Positions 1-6,209 of a DNA stretch of 14,623 bases are shown here, piece by piece; position 1 is the stretch's first letter; every line of letters begins with the position of its first letter. The notes beneath the pieces were generated by a model. That model worked only from the letters and a program-made list of their open reading frames with translations, did no database searches and was not told where the DNA came from. The DNA is taken from positions 1 through 14,623 of the forward strand of contig JBAYTD010000074.1 in NCBI GenBank assembly GCA_041675805.1, in the 5' to 3' direction. Source of the DNA: JANNWF01 sp041675805. GTDB taxonomy: Bacteria > Pseudomonadota > Gammaproteobacteria > Xanthomonadales > Xanthomonadaceae. The translations under genes and the position numbers were made by a program.

Positions 1-1
1 C

Positions 2-478
2 CTCACCGACCCGTCCCCGGCGACCACCTTCGCCCACCTCGACGCCACCGTCGTGCTGAGCCGCAACATCGCCGCGCTGGGCATCTACCCGGCGGTCGAC
101 CCGCTGGACTCGACCAGCCGCCAGCTCGACCCCAACGTGATCGGCAACGAACACTACGAGACCGCCCGCCGCGTCCAGGCCACCTTGCAGAAATACAAGG
201 AACTCAAGGACATCATCGCCATCCTCGGCATGGACGAATTGAGCGAGGAGGACAAGCAGGCCGTCTCCCGCGCGCGCAAGATCGAGCGCTTCTTCAGCCA
301 GCCGTTCCATGTCGCCGAAGTGTTCACCGGCTCGCCGGGCAAGTACGTTCCGCTGAAGGACACCATCCGCGGCTTCAAGGGCATCGTCGACGGCGAATAC
401 GACCACCTGCCCGAGCAGGCCTTCTACATGGTCGGCAGCATCGAAGAGGCGGTGGAAAAGGCGAAGAAGATCGCCTGA
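2..478 (+). CDS. atpD: ATP synthase F1 subunit beta, C-terminal part (partial, 5' end outside window)
   Basis: The beta subunit carries the catalytic nucleotide sites of the F1Fo ATP synthase on the cytoplasmic face of the inner membrane. Only the last 158 residues are present; the reading frame is open from base 2, so the start lies outside the window. The visible part begins just before the LSRNIAALGIYPAVDPLDS stretch, which is nearly invariant in bacterial beta subunits, and continues through the C-terminal helical domain, including the DELSEED motif (here MDELSEED) that contacts the gamma subunit. It ends with GSIEEAVEKAKKIA, the usual beta C-terminus. No internal break is visible. atpC follows on the same strand after an unusually long gap of 141 nt. 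The last codons and the stop form one arm and the loop of a perfect hairpin (465-490). Identification is essentially certain from sequence; the role is established family knowledge. Confidence 0.98.
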   Translation, partial: LTDPSPATTFAHLDATVVLSRNIAALGIYPAVDPLDSTSRQLDPNVIGNEHYETARRVQATLQKYKELKDIIAILGMDELSEEDKQAVSRARKIERFFSQPFHVAEVFTGSPGKYVPLKDTIRGFKGIVDGEYDHLPEQAFYMVGSIEEAVEKAKKIA

Positions 479-490
479 TGGCGATCTTCT
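465..490 (+). other. Perfect 11-bp hairpin spanning the atpD stop codon
   Basis: AGAAGATCGCC (465-475) is followed by the 4-nt loop TGAT (476-479), which contains the atpD stop, and by the exact complement GGCGATCTTCT (480-490). There is no T-run after it, so it is not a classical intrinsic terminator. By position it could slow 3' exonucleases or partly attenuate transcription between atpD and atpC. The pairing is seen directly; the function is inference. Confidence 0.6.
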
Positions 491-600
491 CGGGAACCGG
501 GAATAGGTAATCGTCAAGGCGGGTGATCGTGATTTGAGGCATCGAGGTTGGAGCTGGCGCAGCGCGCACTCCATTCCCGATTCCCCATTCCCGATTCCCG
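491..600. repeat. Intergenic ATTCCCG-type repeat element with inverted ends
   Basis: The right end holds two copies of ATTCCCGATTCCC (573-585 and 587-599) separated by one base. The left end CGGGAACCGGGAAT (491-504) is the reverse complement of 587-600 at 13 of 14 positions, so the element has inverted ends about 110 bp apart and could fold into a long stem-loop. From memory, ATTCCCGATTCCCG strings are scattered between genes in Xanthomonas-group genomes; I cannot verify copy number here. It contains no ORF or mobility gene. It could be a small REP- or MITE-like element that lengthened the atpD-atpC gap. Confidence 0.5.
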
Positions 601-616
601 CCTCGCAAAGCGAGGC
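600..616 (+). promoter_or_regulatory. Hairpin enclosing the atpC Shine-Dalgarno sequence
   Basis: GCCTCGC (600-606), loop AAA (607-609) and GCGAGGC (610-616) form a perfect 7-bp stem. The only purine-rich ribosome site before atpC, GAGG at 612-615, lies in the 3' arm, four bases before the ATG at 620. If the hairpin forms in the mRNA it would hide the ribosome site and lower epsilon translation relative to beta. The structure is directly visible; the regulatory effect is inferred. Confidence 0.45.
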
Positions 617-619
617 AGC

Positions 620-1042
620 ATGAGCACCATCCGTTGCGACATCGTCAGCGCTGAGGCTGAAATCTTCCATGGCGAGGCGGCGCTGGTCGTGGCCACGGGC
701 GAGATCGGCGAGTTGGGCATCGCGCCGCGTCATGCGCCGCTGATCACCCGCCTGAAGCCGGGCAAGGTGGTGGTCACCCAGGCCAATGGCGAGAAGCTGG
801 ACTTCGCCATCGGCGGCGGCATCCTCGAAGTGCAGCCGCAGGTGGTGACCATCCTCGCCGACACCGCGATCCGCGCCGACGACATCGACGAGGCCAAGGT
901 CCGCGCCGCCAAGGAAGAGGCCGAGCGCGTGCTGGCCGGTCGCGGCGAGGCGATGGACGTGGCCGAGGCGCAGCAGAAGCTGGCCGAAGTCACCGCGCAG
1001 TTGCAGGCGCTGGAGCGCCTGCGCAAGAACCTCAAGCACTGA
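620..1042 (+). CDS. atpC: ATP synthase F1 subunit epsilon
   Basis: Epsilon is part of the central stalk of F1, couples rotation to the c-ring and can inhibit ATP hydrolysis. The 140-residue protein has the usual length. The N-terminal beta-sandwich (about 1-85) begins with MSTIRCDIVSAEAEIFHGEA and contains the typical GEIGELGIAPRHAPL segment. The C-terminal helical hairpin (about 88-140) is rich in Ala, Glu and Lys, with VAEAQQKLAEV and LERLRKNLKH. The ATG at 620 is chosen because homology begins there; the frame extends upstream only through the repeat region. GAGG at 612-615 is the ribosome site, close to the start and inside a hairpin. The gene is the last of the ATP synthase operon: a strong terminator follows 37 nt after its stop. 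Confidence 0.97.
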   Translation: MSTIRCDIVSAEAEIFHGEAALVVATGEIGELGIAPRHAPLITRLKPGKVVVTQANGEKLDFAIGGGILEVQPQVVTILADTAIRADDIDEAKVRAAKEEAERVLAGRGEAMDVAEAQQKLAEVTAQLQALERLRKNLKH

Positions 1043-1078
1043 TCGACGCAGCCCTGTCCGGGCTGTCGCACGCGTCAC

Positions 1079-1116
1079 ACGGCCCGGTCGAGTCGTTCGC
1101 CGGGCCGTTTTTGTTT
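1079..1116 (+). terminator. Rho-independent terminator after the ATP synthase operon
   Basis: ACGGCCCGG (1079-1087) pairs perfectly with CCGGGCCGT (1100-1108) and is followed by a U-rich tail TTTTTGTTT (1108-1116). The 12-nt loop can itself close with CGA/TCG. A smaller hairpin, CAGCCC/GGGCTG (1049-1065), precedes it. This is a textbook intrinsic terminator that closes the atp operon and separates it from oleA. Confidence 0.9.
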
Positions 1117-1234
1117 CCGTGCCGCCAGCGCCGTCACCGACGACCCGTTCACGTCCTGCGCGGCGCGTGCTTGCCCAGGCAGCGGCCAGAAGGTACCGTT
1201 GGCCGGTTATGTCTCCCTTTCACGGACGCCACGA

Positions 1235-2251
1235 ATGAATTTCCAGCACGTCGCCATCGCCTCGGTCGCCCACATCGATGCCCCGATCCGCCTCTCCTCG
1301 GCGGAAATCATGTCGCGCCTGCAGCCGACGCTGGACCGCCTCGGCATCCGCGACAACCTGCTCGAAGACGTCGCCGGCATCCGCGAGCGGCGCATCTGGG
1401 ACGGCCCGGTGCAGCCTTCCGACGCCGCCACCATGGCCGCGCAGAAGGCGCTGGCGCAGTCCGGCGTGCAGCGCGAGAACATCGGCATCCTGATCAACAC
1501 CTCGGTGTGCCGCGATTACCTTGAGCCGTCCACCGCCAGCATCATTCACGGCAACCTCGGGCTGGCCGACACCTGCCAGAACTTCGATGTCGGCAACGCC
1601 TGCCTGGCCTTCCTCAACGGCATGGACATCGCGGCGCGGATGATCGAGCGCGGCGACATCGACTACGCCCTGGTGGTCGACGGCGAGGCCAGCAACGAGA
1701 TCACCGAGCGCACCATCGAGCGGCTCAGCGCGCCGGACGTCGATCCCGACCAGTTCCGCAACGAATTCGCCTCGCTGACGCTGGGCTCCGGTGCCGCCGC
1801 GATGGTGCTGGGTCGCGCCGAGCTGCTGCCCAACGGCCATCGCTTCCTCGGCAGCGTGACCCGCGCGGCGACCGAGTTCAGCCATCTGTGCCGCGGCAAC
1901 ATGGACCGCATGGTCACCGACACCCGCACCCTGCTGGTCGAGGGTCTGAAGCTGTGTGCCAAGACCTTCCAGGCCGCCCGGGCGGCGATGGGCTGGGTGG
2001 CCAGCGAGCTGGACGAGTTCGTCATCCACCAGATCAGCAAGGTGCACACCGCCGCCGTGGTGGAAATGCTCGGCATCGACCCGAAGAAGGTGCTCACCGT
2101 GTTCCCCGAGCACGGCAACATCGGCCCGGCCTCGGTGCCGGTGGCGCTGTCCAAGCTCAACGAGTTGGGCCGCCTGCAGAAGGGCAAGCGGATCGCCCTG
2201 ATGGGCATCGGCTCCGGCCTCAACTGCCAGATGGCGGAAGTGGTCTGGTAA
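1235..2251 (+). CDS. oleA: OleA, thiolase-fold acyl-CoA condensing enzyme of olefin biosynthesis
   Basis: OleA performs a head-to-head Claisen condensation of two fatty acyl-CoAs to a 2-alkyl-3-keto acid, the first step to long-chain cis-olefins; it acts in the cytosol. The 338-residue protein matches the length of X. campestris OleA and resembles it throughout, as far as I recall that sequence. The catalytic set is intact: Cys123 in NACLAF, His265 in EFVIHQ, Asn295 in HGNIGPAS and Glu97 in RDYLEPSTAS. These correspond to Cys143, His285, Asn315 and Glu117 in the tagged Xanthomonas numbering. The C-terminal GIGSGLNCQMAEVVW is typical. The ATG at 1235 is preferred to the upstream GTG at 1199 because homology starts with MNFQHVAIA; no strong ribosome site precedes it. 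oleB follows after 35 nt, so the two are very likely co-transcribed. It could be mistaken for FabH, but the C-H-N set with Glu97 and the oleB neighbour favour OleA. Confidence 0.95.
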   Translation: MNFQHVAIASVAHIDAPIRLSSAEIMSRLQPTLDRLGIRDNLLEDVAGIRERRIWDGPVQPSDAATMAAQKALAQSGVQRENIGILINTSVCRDYLEPSTASIIHGNLGLADTCQNFDVGNACLAFLNGMDIAARMIERGDIDYALVVDGEASNEITERTIERLSAPDVDPDQFRNEFASLTLGSGAAAMVLGRAELLPNGHRFLGSVTRAATEFSHLCRGNMDRMVTDTRTLLVEGLKLCAKTFQAARAAMGWVASELDEFVIHQISKVHTAAVVEMLGIDPKKVLTVFPEHGNIGPASVPVALSKLNELGRLQKGKRIALMGIGSGLNCQMAEVVW

Positions 2252-2286
2252 GCCGATCCCGTGGCGGCGGCGTGGAGCAAACCGGC

Positions 2287-3177
2287 GTGAGCCTTCCGGA
2301 CTATCCGTTCAACGGCCGGCACTTCGAAGTGCGTCCGGGCATCCGGATGCACTGTCTGGACGAGGGCCCGCGTGACGGTGAAGTCGTCGTCATGCTGCAC
2401 GGCAACCCGTCGTGGTCGTATTACTGGCGCCGCCTCGTGCTGGCGCTGCGCGGGCGTTATCGCTGCATCGTCCCCGATCATGTCGGCATGGGCCTGTCCG
2501 ACAAGCCCGACGATGGCGGTTACGACTACACCCTGCAATCGCGGGTCGATGATCTCGCCGCCCTGCTCGACCATCTCGGCGTCCATTCGCGGCTGACGCT
2601 GGCGGTGCACGACTGGGGCGGCATGATCGGCTTCGGCTGGGCGCTGTCGCACGCGCAGGCGGTGTCGCGCCTGGTCATCACCAATACCGCCGCGTTTCCG
2701 CTGCCGGCGGCCAAGGCGATGCCCTGGCAGCTCACCCTGGGCCGCGATTCGCGTCTGGGTGCCGGCCTGATCCGTGGCTTCAACGCCTTTGCCGGCGGTG
2801 CGGCGCGCTTCGGCGTCGAGCGGCGGATGCCGGCCGATGTGCGCCGCGCCTATGTTGCGCCGTACGATTCCTGGGCCAACCGCATCGCCACCCTGCGCTT
2901 CGTGCAGGACATCCCGCTGTCGCCGGCGGATCGCGCCTGGGCACTGGTCGAGGCCGCCGGCAAGGCGCTGCCCGCGTTCGCCGACCGTCCGGCATTGCTT
3001 GGCTGGGGGCTGAGGGATTTCGTCTTCGACCGCCATTTCCTCGACGGTTTCCGCGCCGCCCTGCCTGCCGCCGAGGTCCACGCCTGGGACGACGCCGGCC
3101 ATTACGTGCTGGAGGATCGGCACGACGCCCTGATCCCCGCCGTGACGGATTTCCTCGCCCGCAATCCGCTCGATTGA
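2287..3177 (+). CDS. oleB: OleB, alpha/beta-hydrolase beta-lactone decarboxylase (haloalkane-dehalogenase-like)
   Basis: OleB converts the beta-lactone made by OleC into the olefin and CO2. The 296-residue protein has the haloalkane-dehalogenase form of the alpha/beta-hydrolase fold. HGNPSWSYYW (38-47) supplies the oxyanion and halide-type Asn40. The nucleophile is Asp109 in VHDWGG, followed by Trp110. Asp244 in WGLRD and His272 in DAGHYVLED are the likely acid and base. GTG at 2287 is chosen because GGAG lies nine bases upstream; an in-frame GTG at 2272 would add five residues and is a real alternative, and no ATG is near. It starts 35 nt after oleA. The usual next genes oleC (beta-lactone synthetase) and oleD (reductase) are not here; a PEBP gene follows instead. 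A plain haloalkane dehalogenase is the alternative annotation, but the oleA neighbour argues against it. Confidence 0.92.
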   Translation: MSLPDYPFNGRHFEVRPGIRMHCLDEGPRDGEVVVMLHGNPSWSYYWRRLVLALRGRYRCIVPDHVGMGLSDKPDDGGYDYTLQSRVDDLAALLDHLGVHSRLTLAVHDWGGMIGFGWALSHAQAVSRLVITNTAAFPLPAAKAMPWQLTLGRDSRLGAGLIRGFNAFAGGAARFGVERRMPADVRRAYVAPYDSWANRIATLRFVQDIPLSPADRAWALVEAAGKALPAFADRPALLGWGLRDFVFDRHFLDGFRAALPAAEVHAWDDAGHYVLEDRHDALIPAVTDFLARNPLD

Positions 3178-3271
3178 AGGCTCGACCGAAGGCGCGCGGC
3201 CCGCTGGCGCTTTGCGAAGCGTGGTCGGCATGGTCTACTTCGGGCGATCTTTTGCCGACAGGAGTGTTCCC

Positions 3272-3901
3272 ATGCGTTTGACCAGCCACAGCTTCGCGAA
3301 CGGTGCCGCCATCCCGGCCGAGTTCGCCTTCGGCCGCAGCGGCGATGCCGGCGAGCCCTGCGTGCTGTCCGCCAACCGCAATCCGCATCTGGCCTGGGAC
3401 GAGGCACCGGCCGGCACGCAGTCCTTCCTCCTGGTCTGCATCGACCCCGACGCGCCGAGCTCGGCGGCCGACGTCAACCAGCCCGACCGCACCGTGCCTG
3501 CCGATTTGCCGCGCGCCGAGTTCTGCCACTGGGTGCTGGCCGACATCCCGGCCGACTGTCGAGAGATCGCCGCCGGTGCCTGCTCCGACGGTGTCACCGC
3601 AGGCGGCAAGCAGCAGCCCGCCGGGCCGGCCGGCAGCCGCCAGGGCCGCAACGACTACACCGGCTGGTTTGCCGGCGATGCCGACATGAAGGGCGAATAT
3701 CTCGGCTATGACGGCCCCTGCCCGCCGTTCAACGACAGCATCGCGCACCGTTATTTCTTCCGCCTGTACGCCCTCGACACCGACCAGCTCGACCTGAGCG
3801 AGCCGTTCACCCTGGCCGATGCCCTGCGCGCGGCGCAGGTACACGTGCTGGCCGAGGCGACCCTGTTCGGCGTCTACAGCCTCAACCCGGCGCTGCGCTG
3901 A
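3272..3901 (+). CDS. PEBP / YbhB-YbcL family protein (RKIP-like)
   Basis: Members of the phosphatidylethanolamine-binding protein family are small soluble beta proteins with an anion or phospholipid headgroup pocket; the function of the bacterial forms is poorly defined. The 209-residue product shows the family signatures DPDAP (58-62), CHWVLADIP (85-93), GYDGPCPP (145-152) and HRYFFRLYALD (159-169). It is longer than E. coli YbhB (158 residues) because of insertions around 63-80 and 100-135. No signal peptide is seen, so it is probably cytoplasmic. ATG 3272 has GGAG at 3261-3264, seven bases upstream; the frame continues upstream to 3212 without a better start. It lies 94 nt after oleB, with a CGCTT/AAGCG hairpin (3208-3221) in the gap, and runs convergently into uppP with only six bases between stop codons. 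A link to the ole pathway is possible but unproven. Confidence 0.9.
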   Translation: MRLTSHSFANGAAIPAEFAFGRSGDAGEPCVLSANRNPHLAWDEAPAGTQSFLLVCIDPDAPSSAADVNQPDRTVPADLPRAEFCHWVLADIPADCREIAAGACSDGVTAGGKQQPAGPAGSRQGRNDYTGWFAGDADMKGEYLGYDGPCPPFNDSIAHRYFFRLYALDTDQLDLSEPFTLADALRAAQVHVLAEATLFGVYSLNPALR

Positions 3902-3907
3902 GTCGCT

Positions 3908-4696
3908 TCAGGACCCCGCCGGCAGGCCGAGCAGCAGCGCCGCACCGAGGGCGATGCGATAGACGGCGAAGCCGGTGTAACGGTGCGCCTTGATGTAGCC
4001 GAGCAGCCAGCGCACCGAGGCGAAACCGGCGATGGCGGCGGCCACGAAGGCCACCGCCAGTTCGCCCCAGGCCTCGCCGCCGGCACCGCCGTCGCGGACC
4101 AGGGCATAGCCGGTGGCGGCAAACATGGTCGGGATGCCGACCAGGAAGGCGAACTCGGTCGCCGCCGGACGATTCGAGGTGCCGGCCAGCATGGCGACGA
4201 AGATCGCCGCCGCCGAGCGCGAGGTGCCGGGAAACACCCCGGCCACGACCTGGGCGATGCCGACCAGGATCGCCACCGTCCAGGTGATCCGCGCCGAGGG
4301 CGGGCGGCGTTCCGCCAGGCGTTCGGCGAGCAGGATCCAGATGCCGCCGATCACCAGCGCCCAGGCGATCGGCGTCACCGTTTCCGGCAGGCGGATGCCG
4401 GCCTTGCTGACGGCGAGGCCGAGCACGCCGGTGATGCCGAAGGCGAGGCCCAGTTTCAGCGCGTAGTCGCGCTGTTCCGGGTCGCTGAGGAAGCCGGTCA
4501 GCAGGCCCCACAGCCTTTGCCGGTAGACCAGCACCACGGCGAGGATGGCACCGGACTGGATGGCGATGTTGAACAGGTCCGAGCGCGCGCCGAGCCAGTG
4601 CTGGGCGATCAGCAGATGGCCGGTGCTGGAGATCGGCAGGAATTCGGTGACGCCCTCGATCAGGCCGAGCAGCAGGGCGGCGAGCAGGCTGTCCAT
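3908..4696 (-). CDS. uppP: Undecaprenyl-diphosphate phosphatase (UppP/BacA)
   Basis: UppP is an integral membrane enzyme that dephosphorylates undecaprenyl diphosphate, recycling the lipid carrier for peptidoglycan and other envelope polymers; extra copies give bacitracin tolerance. The 262-residue protein is hydrophobic with several membrane segments. The first signature, EGVTEFLPISSTGHL (14-28), contains the Glu-x-x-x-Glu pair (Glu14, Glu18), Ser24 and His27. The second, PGTSRSAAA (156-164), holds the catalytic Arg160. In the family consensus PGxSRSxxT the last residue is Thr, but here it is Ala164. TEFAFLVGIPTMF (180-192) is also typical. ATG 4696 is preceded on its strand by GGAG nine bases upstream. 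It lies 66 nt downstream of the FAD/NAD(P)-binding gene on the same strand, with a weak terminator-like hairpin in the gap, so co-transcription is uncertain. Confidence 0.96.
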   Translation of the reverse strand: MDSLLAALLLGLIEGVTEFLPISSTGHLLIAQHWLGARSDLFNIAIQSGAILAVVLVYRQRLWGLLTGFLSDPEQRDYALKLGLAFGITGVLGLAVSKAGIRLPETVTPIAWALVIGGIWILLAERLAERRPPSARITWTVAILVGIAQVVAGVFPGTSRSAAAIFVAMLAGTSNRPAATEFAFLVGIPTMFAATGYALVRDGGAGGEAWGELAVAFVAAAIAGFASVRWLLGYIKAHRYTGFAVYRIALGAALLLGLPAGS

Positions 4697-4712
4697 GCGG
4701 AGGAGCTCCCTG

Positions 4713-4732
4713 AAAACGGCACAGGATACCGT
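4713..4732 (-). terminator. Weak terminator- or attenuator-like hairpin upstream of uppP
   Basis: Read on the minus strand, ACGGTA (4732-4727), loop TCCTG and TGCCGT (4721-4716) pair with one G-U, followed by a short T-run ending at 4713. It sits between the FAD/NAD(P)-binding gene and uppP, only about 16 bases before the uppP start. It may partly terminate read-through or act as an attenuator. The stem is short, so confidence is low. Confidence 0.3.
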
Positions 4733-4762
4733 CCCCGCCCGGTGGATCGGTGACGCCGACGC

Positions 4763-6097
4763 TCAGGCCGTGCCGGCCAGCCGTTCGGCCAGCCGGATCG
4801 CCGCCTGGCGCAGTTCCGGCACGGCGGTGATGTCCCAGCCCTCGCCGCGGGTCAGCGCGCCGAGCAGGAACAGGTCGTCGACGCGGCGGCCGTCGCGATC
4901 CAGCGCGTGCCCGTCGGCATCGCTGTCGGCCCCCAGCGCGAACGGATCGGCGCGCAGATGGCCGGCGTCGACCAGGCTGGCCAGCAACGGGTTGTCGCCC
5001 AGATGCTGGCCGAAGCCGATGGTCTGCACCAGGGCGGCGATGTCGATTTCCTCGTTGCGCCCGCCGCGTGTGCGCAAAATCACGCGCAGGTCGGGCGACC
5101 GGTCGCGCACGGCCAGCAATCGGCCGGCCAGGATGCGCAGTTGGCCGCGCTCGATGGCCGGTGCCAGCCGCTGCCATTGCGCCGGCGGCAGACGATGACG
5201 ATGCACCGACCACCACGGCGCGACATGGCGCAGGAAACGCCGGCGCTCGCTGGCGTCGGCGCGTCGCCAAAGATCCGGCAGATGCGCCCGCAGGCCGTCC
5301 AGATGCGGTCGCCAGTCGGAACTTTCGGCGATCCGCTGGCGCAGGGCGGCGAGGCCGGCGCGGGCGCTGATCCCGTTGAATGCCGGCGGCGGCTGTGCCG
5401 GTACCGGGGTGCCGGGCGCATGCGGGCGCGGAATCAGGCCGTGCCGGGACAGGGCGAGGATGTCGCCGCGGTGGCCGCCGTCGAGCAGGGCCAGCGCAGT
5501 GTCGATCATGGTCGGTCCGCTGCCGAGGATCAGCACGCGGCTGTCCGGCGCGATGTCGGCCAGCGCGCCGGCGCGCAGCGGCTCGGCGATGCAGCGCGGA
5601 TCGGCGTGCAATCCGGCGGCGACGAGCTGCGGCAGAGGCCTTGCCGGCAGCGCGCCGCAGGCCAGCACCAGCCGCCGGCAGGCCTGCTCGCGGCCATCCT
5701 GATCGAATACCTGCCAGCCATCGGGGCAGCGCTGGGCACGGGCCAGCAGGCCGGGCTGGCAGTGCAGACGCTGGCGCTGCGTCTGCACCAGATCCTCATG
5801 TCGGTGTCGCAGATAGCGGCCAAACACGGCGCGCGGCTGGAAGCCGTGGCGCGCCTCGCCGGCAAGGCCCAGCCAATCGGCGAAATCGGCCGCCGCGTCG
5901 ACACCCATCTGGTCGGCGCGGGAGTTGAGCAGGAAGTCGCCCGCGGCAGGGCCATAGGCGTAGCCGACGCCGAACTGCGCCGCATCACCGAACTGGATCA
6001 CCCGCAGCGCCGGCGCGCGCGCCAGCAGGGCGGTGCAGAAGGCCAGGCCGGAGAAACCGGCACCGACCACGCCGATGTCGTGGATCATCGCGCTCAT
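4763..6097 (-). CDS. FAD/NAD(P)-binding protein (COG4529/YdhS-like, NAD_binding_9 type)
   Basis: The 444-residue protein looks like a flavin-dependent oxidoreductase or monooxygenase-like enzyme of unknown substrate. An N-terminal Rossmann motif for FAD is visible as VVGAGFSGLAF (10-20; G12-x-G14-x-x-G17). A second dinucleotide motif, VLILGSGPTMID (188-199), is where NAD(P)H would bind. The C-terminal GALTRGEGWDITAVPELR resembles the end of YdhS-like proteins. No membrane segment or signal is seen. ATG 6097 is chosen because homology starts just after it; a second ATG at 6088 is possible. Its own ribosome site is weak, but an 11-codon ORF with a strong AGGAG overlaps its start by ATGA (6094-6129), suggesting translational coupling. 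Upstream by 112 nt lies a cysteine-dioxygenase-like gene and downstream uppP. The pairing hints at sulfur or thiol oxidation, which is inference; the substrate is unknown. Confidence 0.85.
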   Translation of the reverse strand: MSAMIHDIGVVGAGFSGLAFCTALLARAPALRVIQFGDAAQFGVGYAYGPAAGDFLLNSRADQMGVDAAADFADWLGLAGEARHGFQPRAVFGRYLRHRHEDLVQTQRQRLHCQPGLLARAQRCPDGWQVFDQDGREQACRRLVLACGALPARPLPQLVAAGLHADPRCIAEPLRAGALADIAPDSRVLILGSGPTMIDTALALLDGGHRGDILALSRHGLIPRPHAPGTPVPAQPPPAFNGISARAGLAALRQRIAESSDWRPHLDGLRAHLPDLWRRADASERRRFLRHVAPWWSVHRHRLPPAQWQRLAPAIERGQLRILAGRLLAVRDRSPDLRVILRTRGGRNEEIDIAALVQTIGFGQHLGDNPLLASLVDAGHLRADPFALGADSDADGHALDRDGRRVDDLFLLGALTRGEGWDITAVPELRQAAIRLAERLAGTA

Positions 6098-6129
6098 GCC
6101 GTGATCCGGGCGGCGGCGGAGGGGTGCAT
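6094..6129 (-). CDS. Possible 11-residue leader peptide coupled to the FAD/NAD(P)-binding gene
   Basis: ATG at 6129 opens a short ORF encoding MHPSAAARITA. Its TGA (6096-6094) overlaps the ATG of the downstream gene as ATGA. A strong AGGAG (6135-6139) lies five bases upstream of this ATG, better than anything before the main gene. A hairpin GGCCG-CTCT-CGGCC (6153-6140) abuts that ribosome site. This is the arrangement expected of a coupling or attenuating leader ORF. Its composition (three consecutive Ala, no run of one limiting amino acid) does not point to classical amino-acid attenuation. It may instead be chance in GC-rich DNA. Confidence 0.35.
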   Translation of the reverse strand: MHPSAAARITA

Positions 6130-6134
6130 CCGGA

Positions 6135-6153
6135 CTCCTGGCCGAGAGCGGCC
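6135..6153 (-). promoter_or_regulatory. Hairpin plus AGGAG ribosome site before the leader ORF
   Basis: On the minus strand a 5-bp stem GGCCG/CGGCC with loop CTCT (6153-6140) is followed at once by AGGAG (6139-6135), then five bases to ATG 6129. The pairing is exact. It may influence access of ribosomes to the leader ORF and, by coupling, the FAD/NAD(P)-binding gene. Confidence 0.35.
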
Positions 6154-6209
6154 GATGGCGGGGGGTCGCCAGCATCGCCGCTGGCTCGGCGGACGGCAAG
6201 GCGTCGCGC

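Noticed and set aside
1117..1234. Possible oleA promoter TTGCCC (1171-1176) and TACCGT (1194-1199) with 17-nt spacing
   Set aside because: The -10 matches at only three positions and no other support exists; the 118-nt gap must hold the promoter but I cannot place it.
1209..1238. Nine-codon mini-ORF (MSPFHGRHE) ending in an ATGA overlap with the oleA start
   Set aside because: The geometry resembles a coupled leader, but no good ribosome site precedes its ATG, and such overlaps arise easily by chance, so it is not called as a gene.
1663..3231. 522-codon minus-strand frame across oleA-oleB
   Set aside because: It is antisense to two proteins with complete catalytic sets, and its translation has no recognisable domain.
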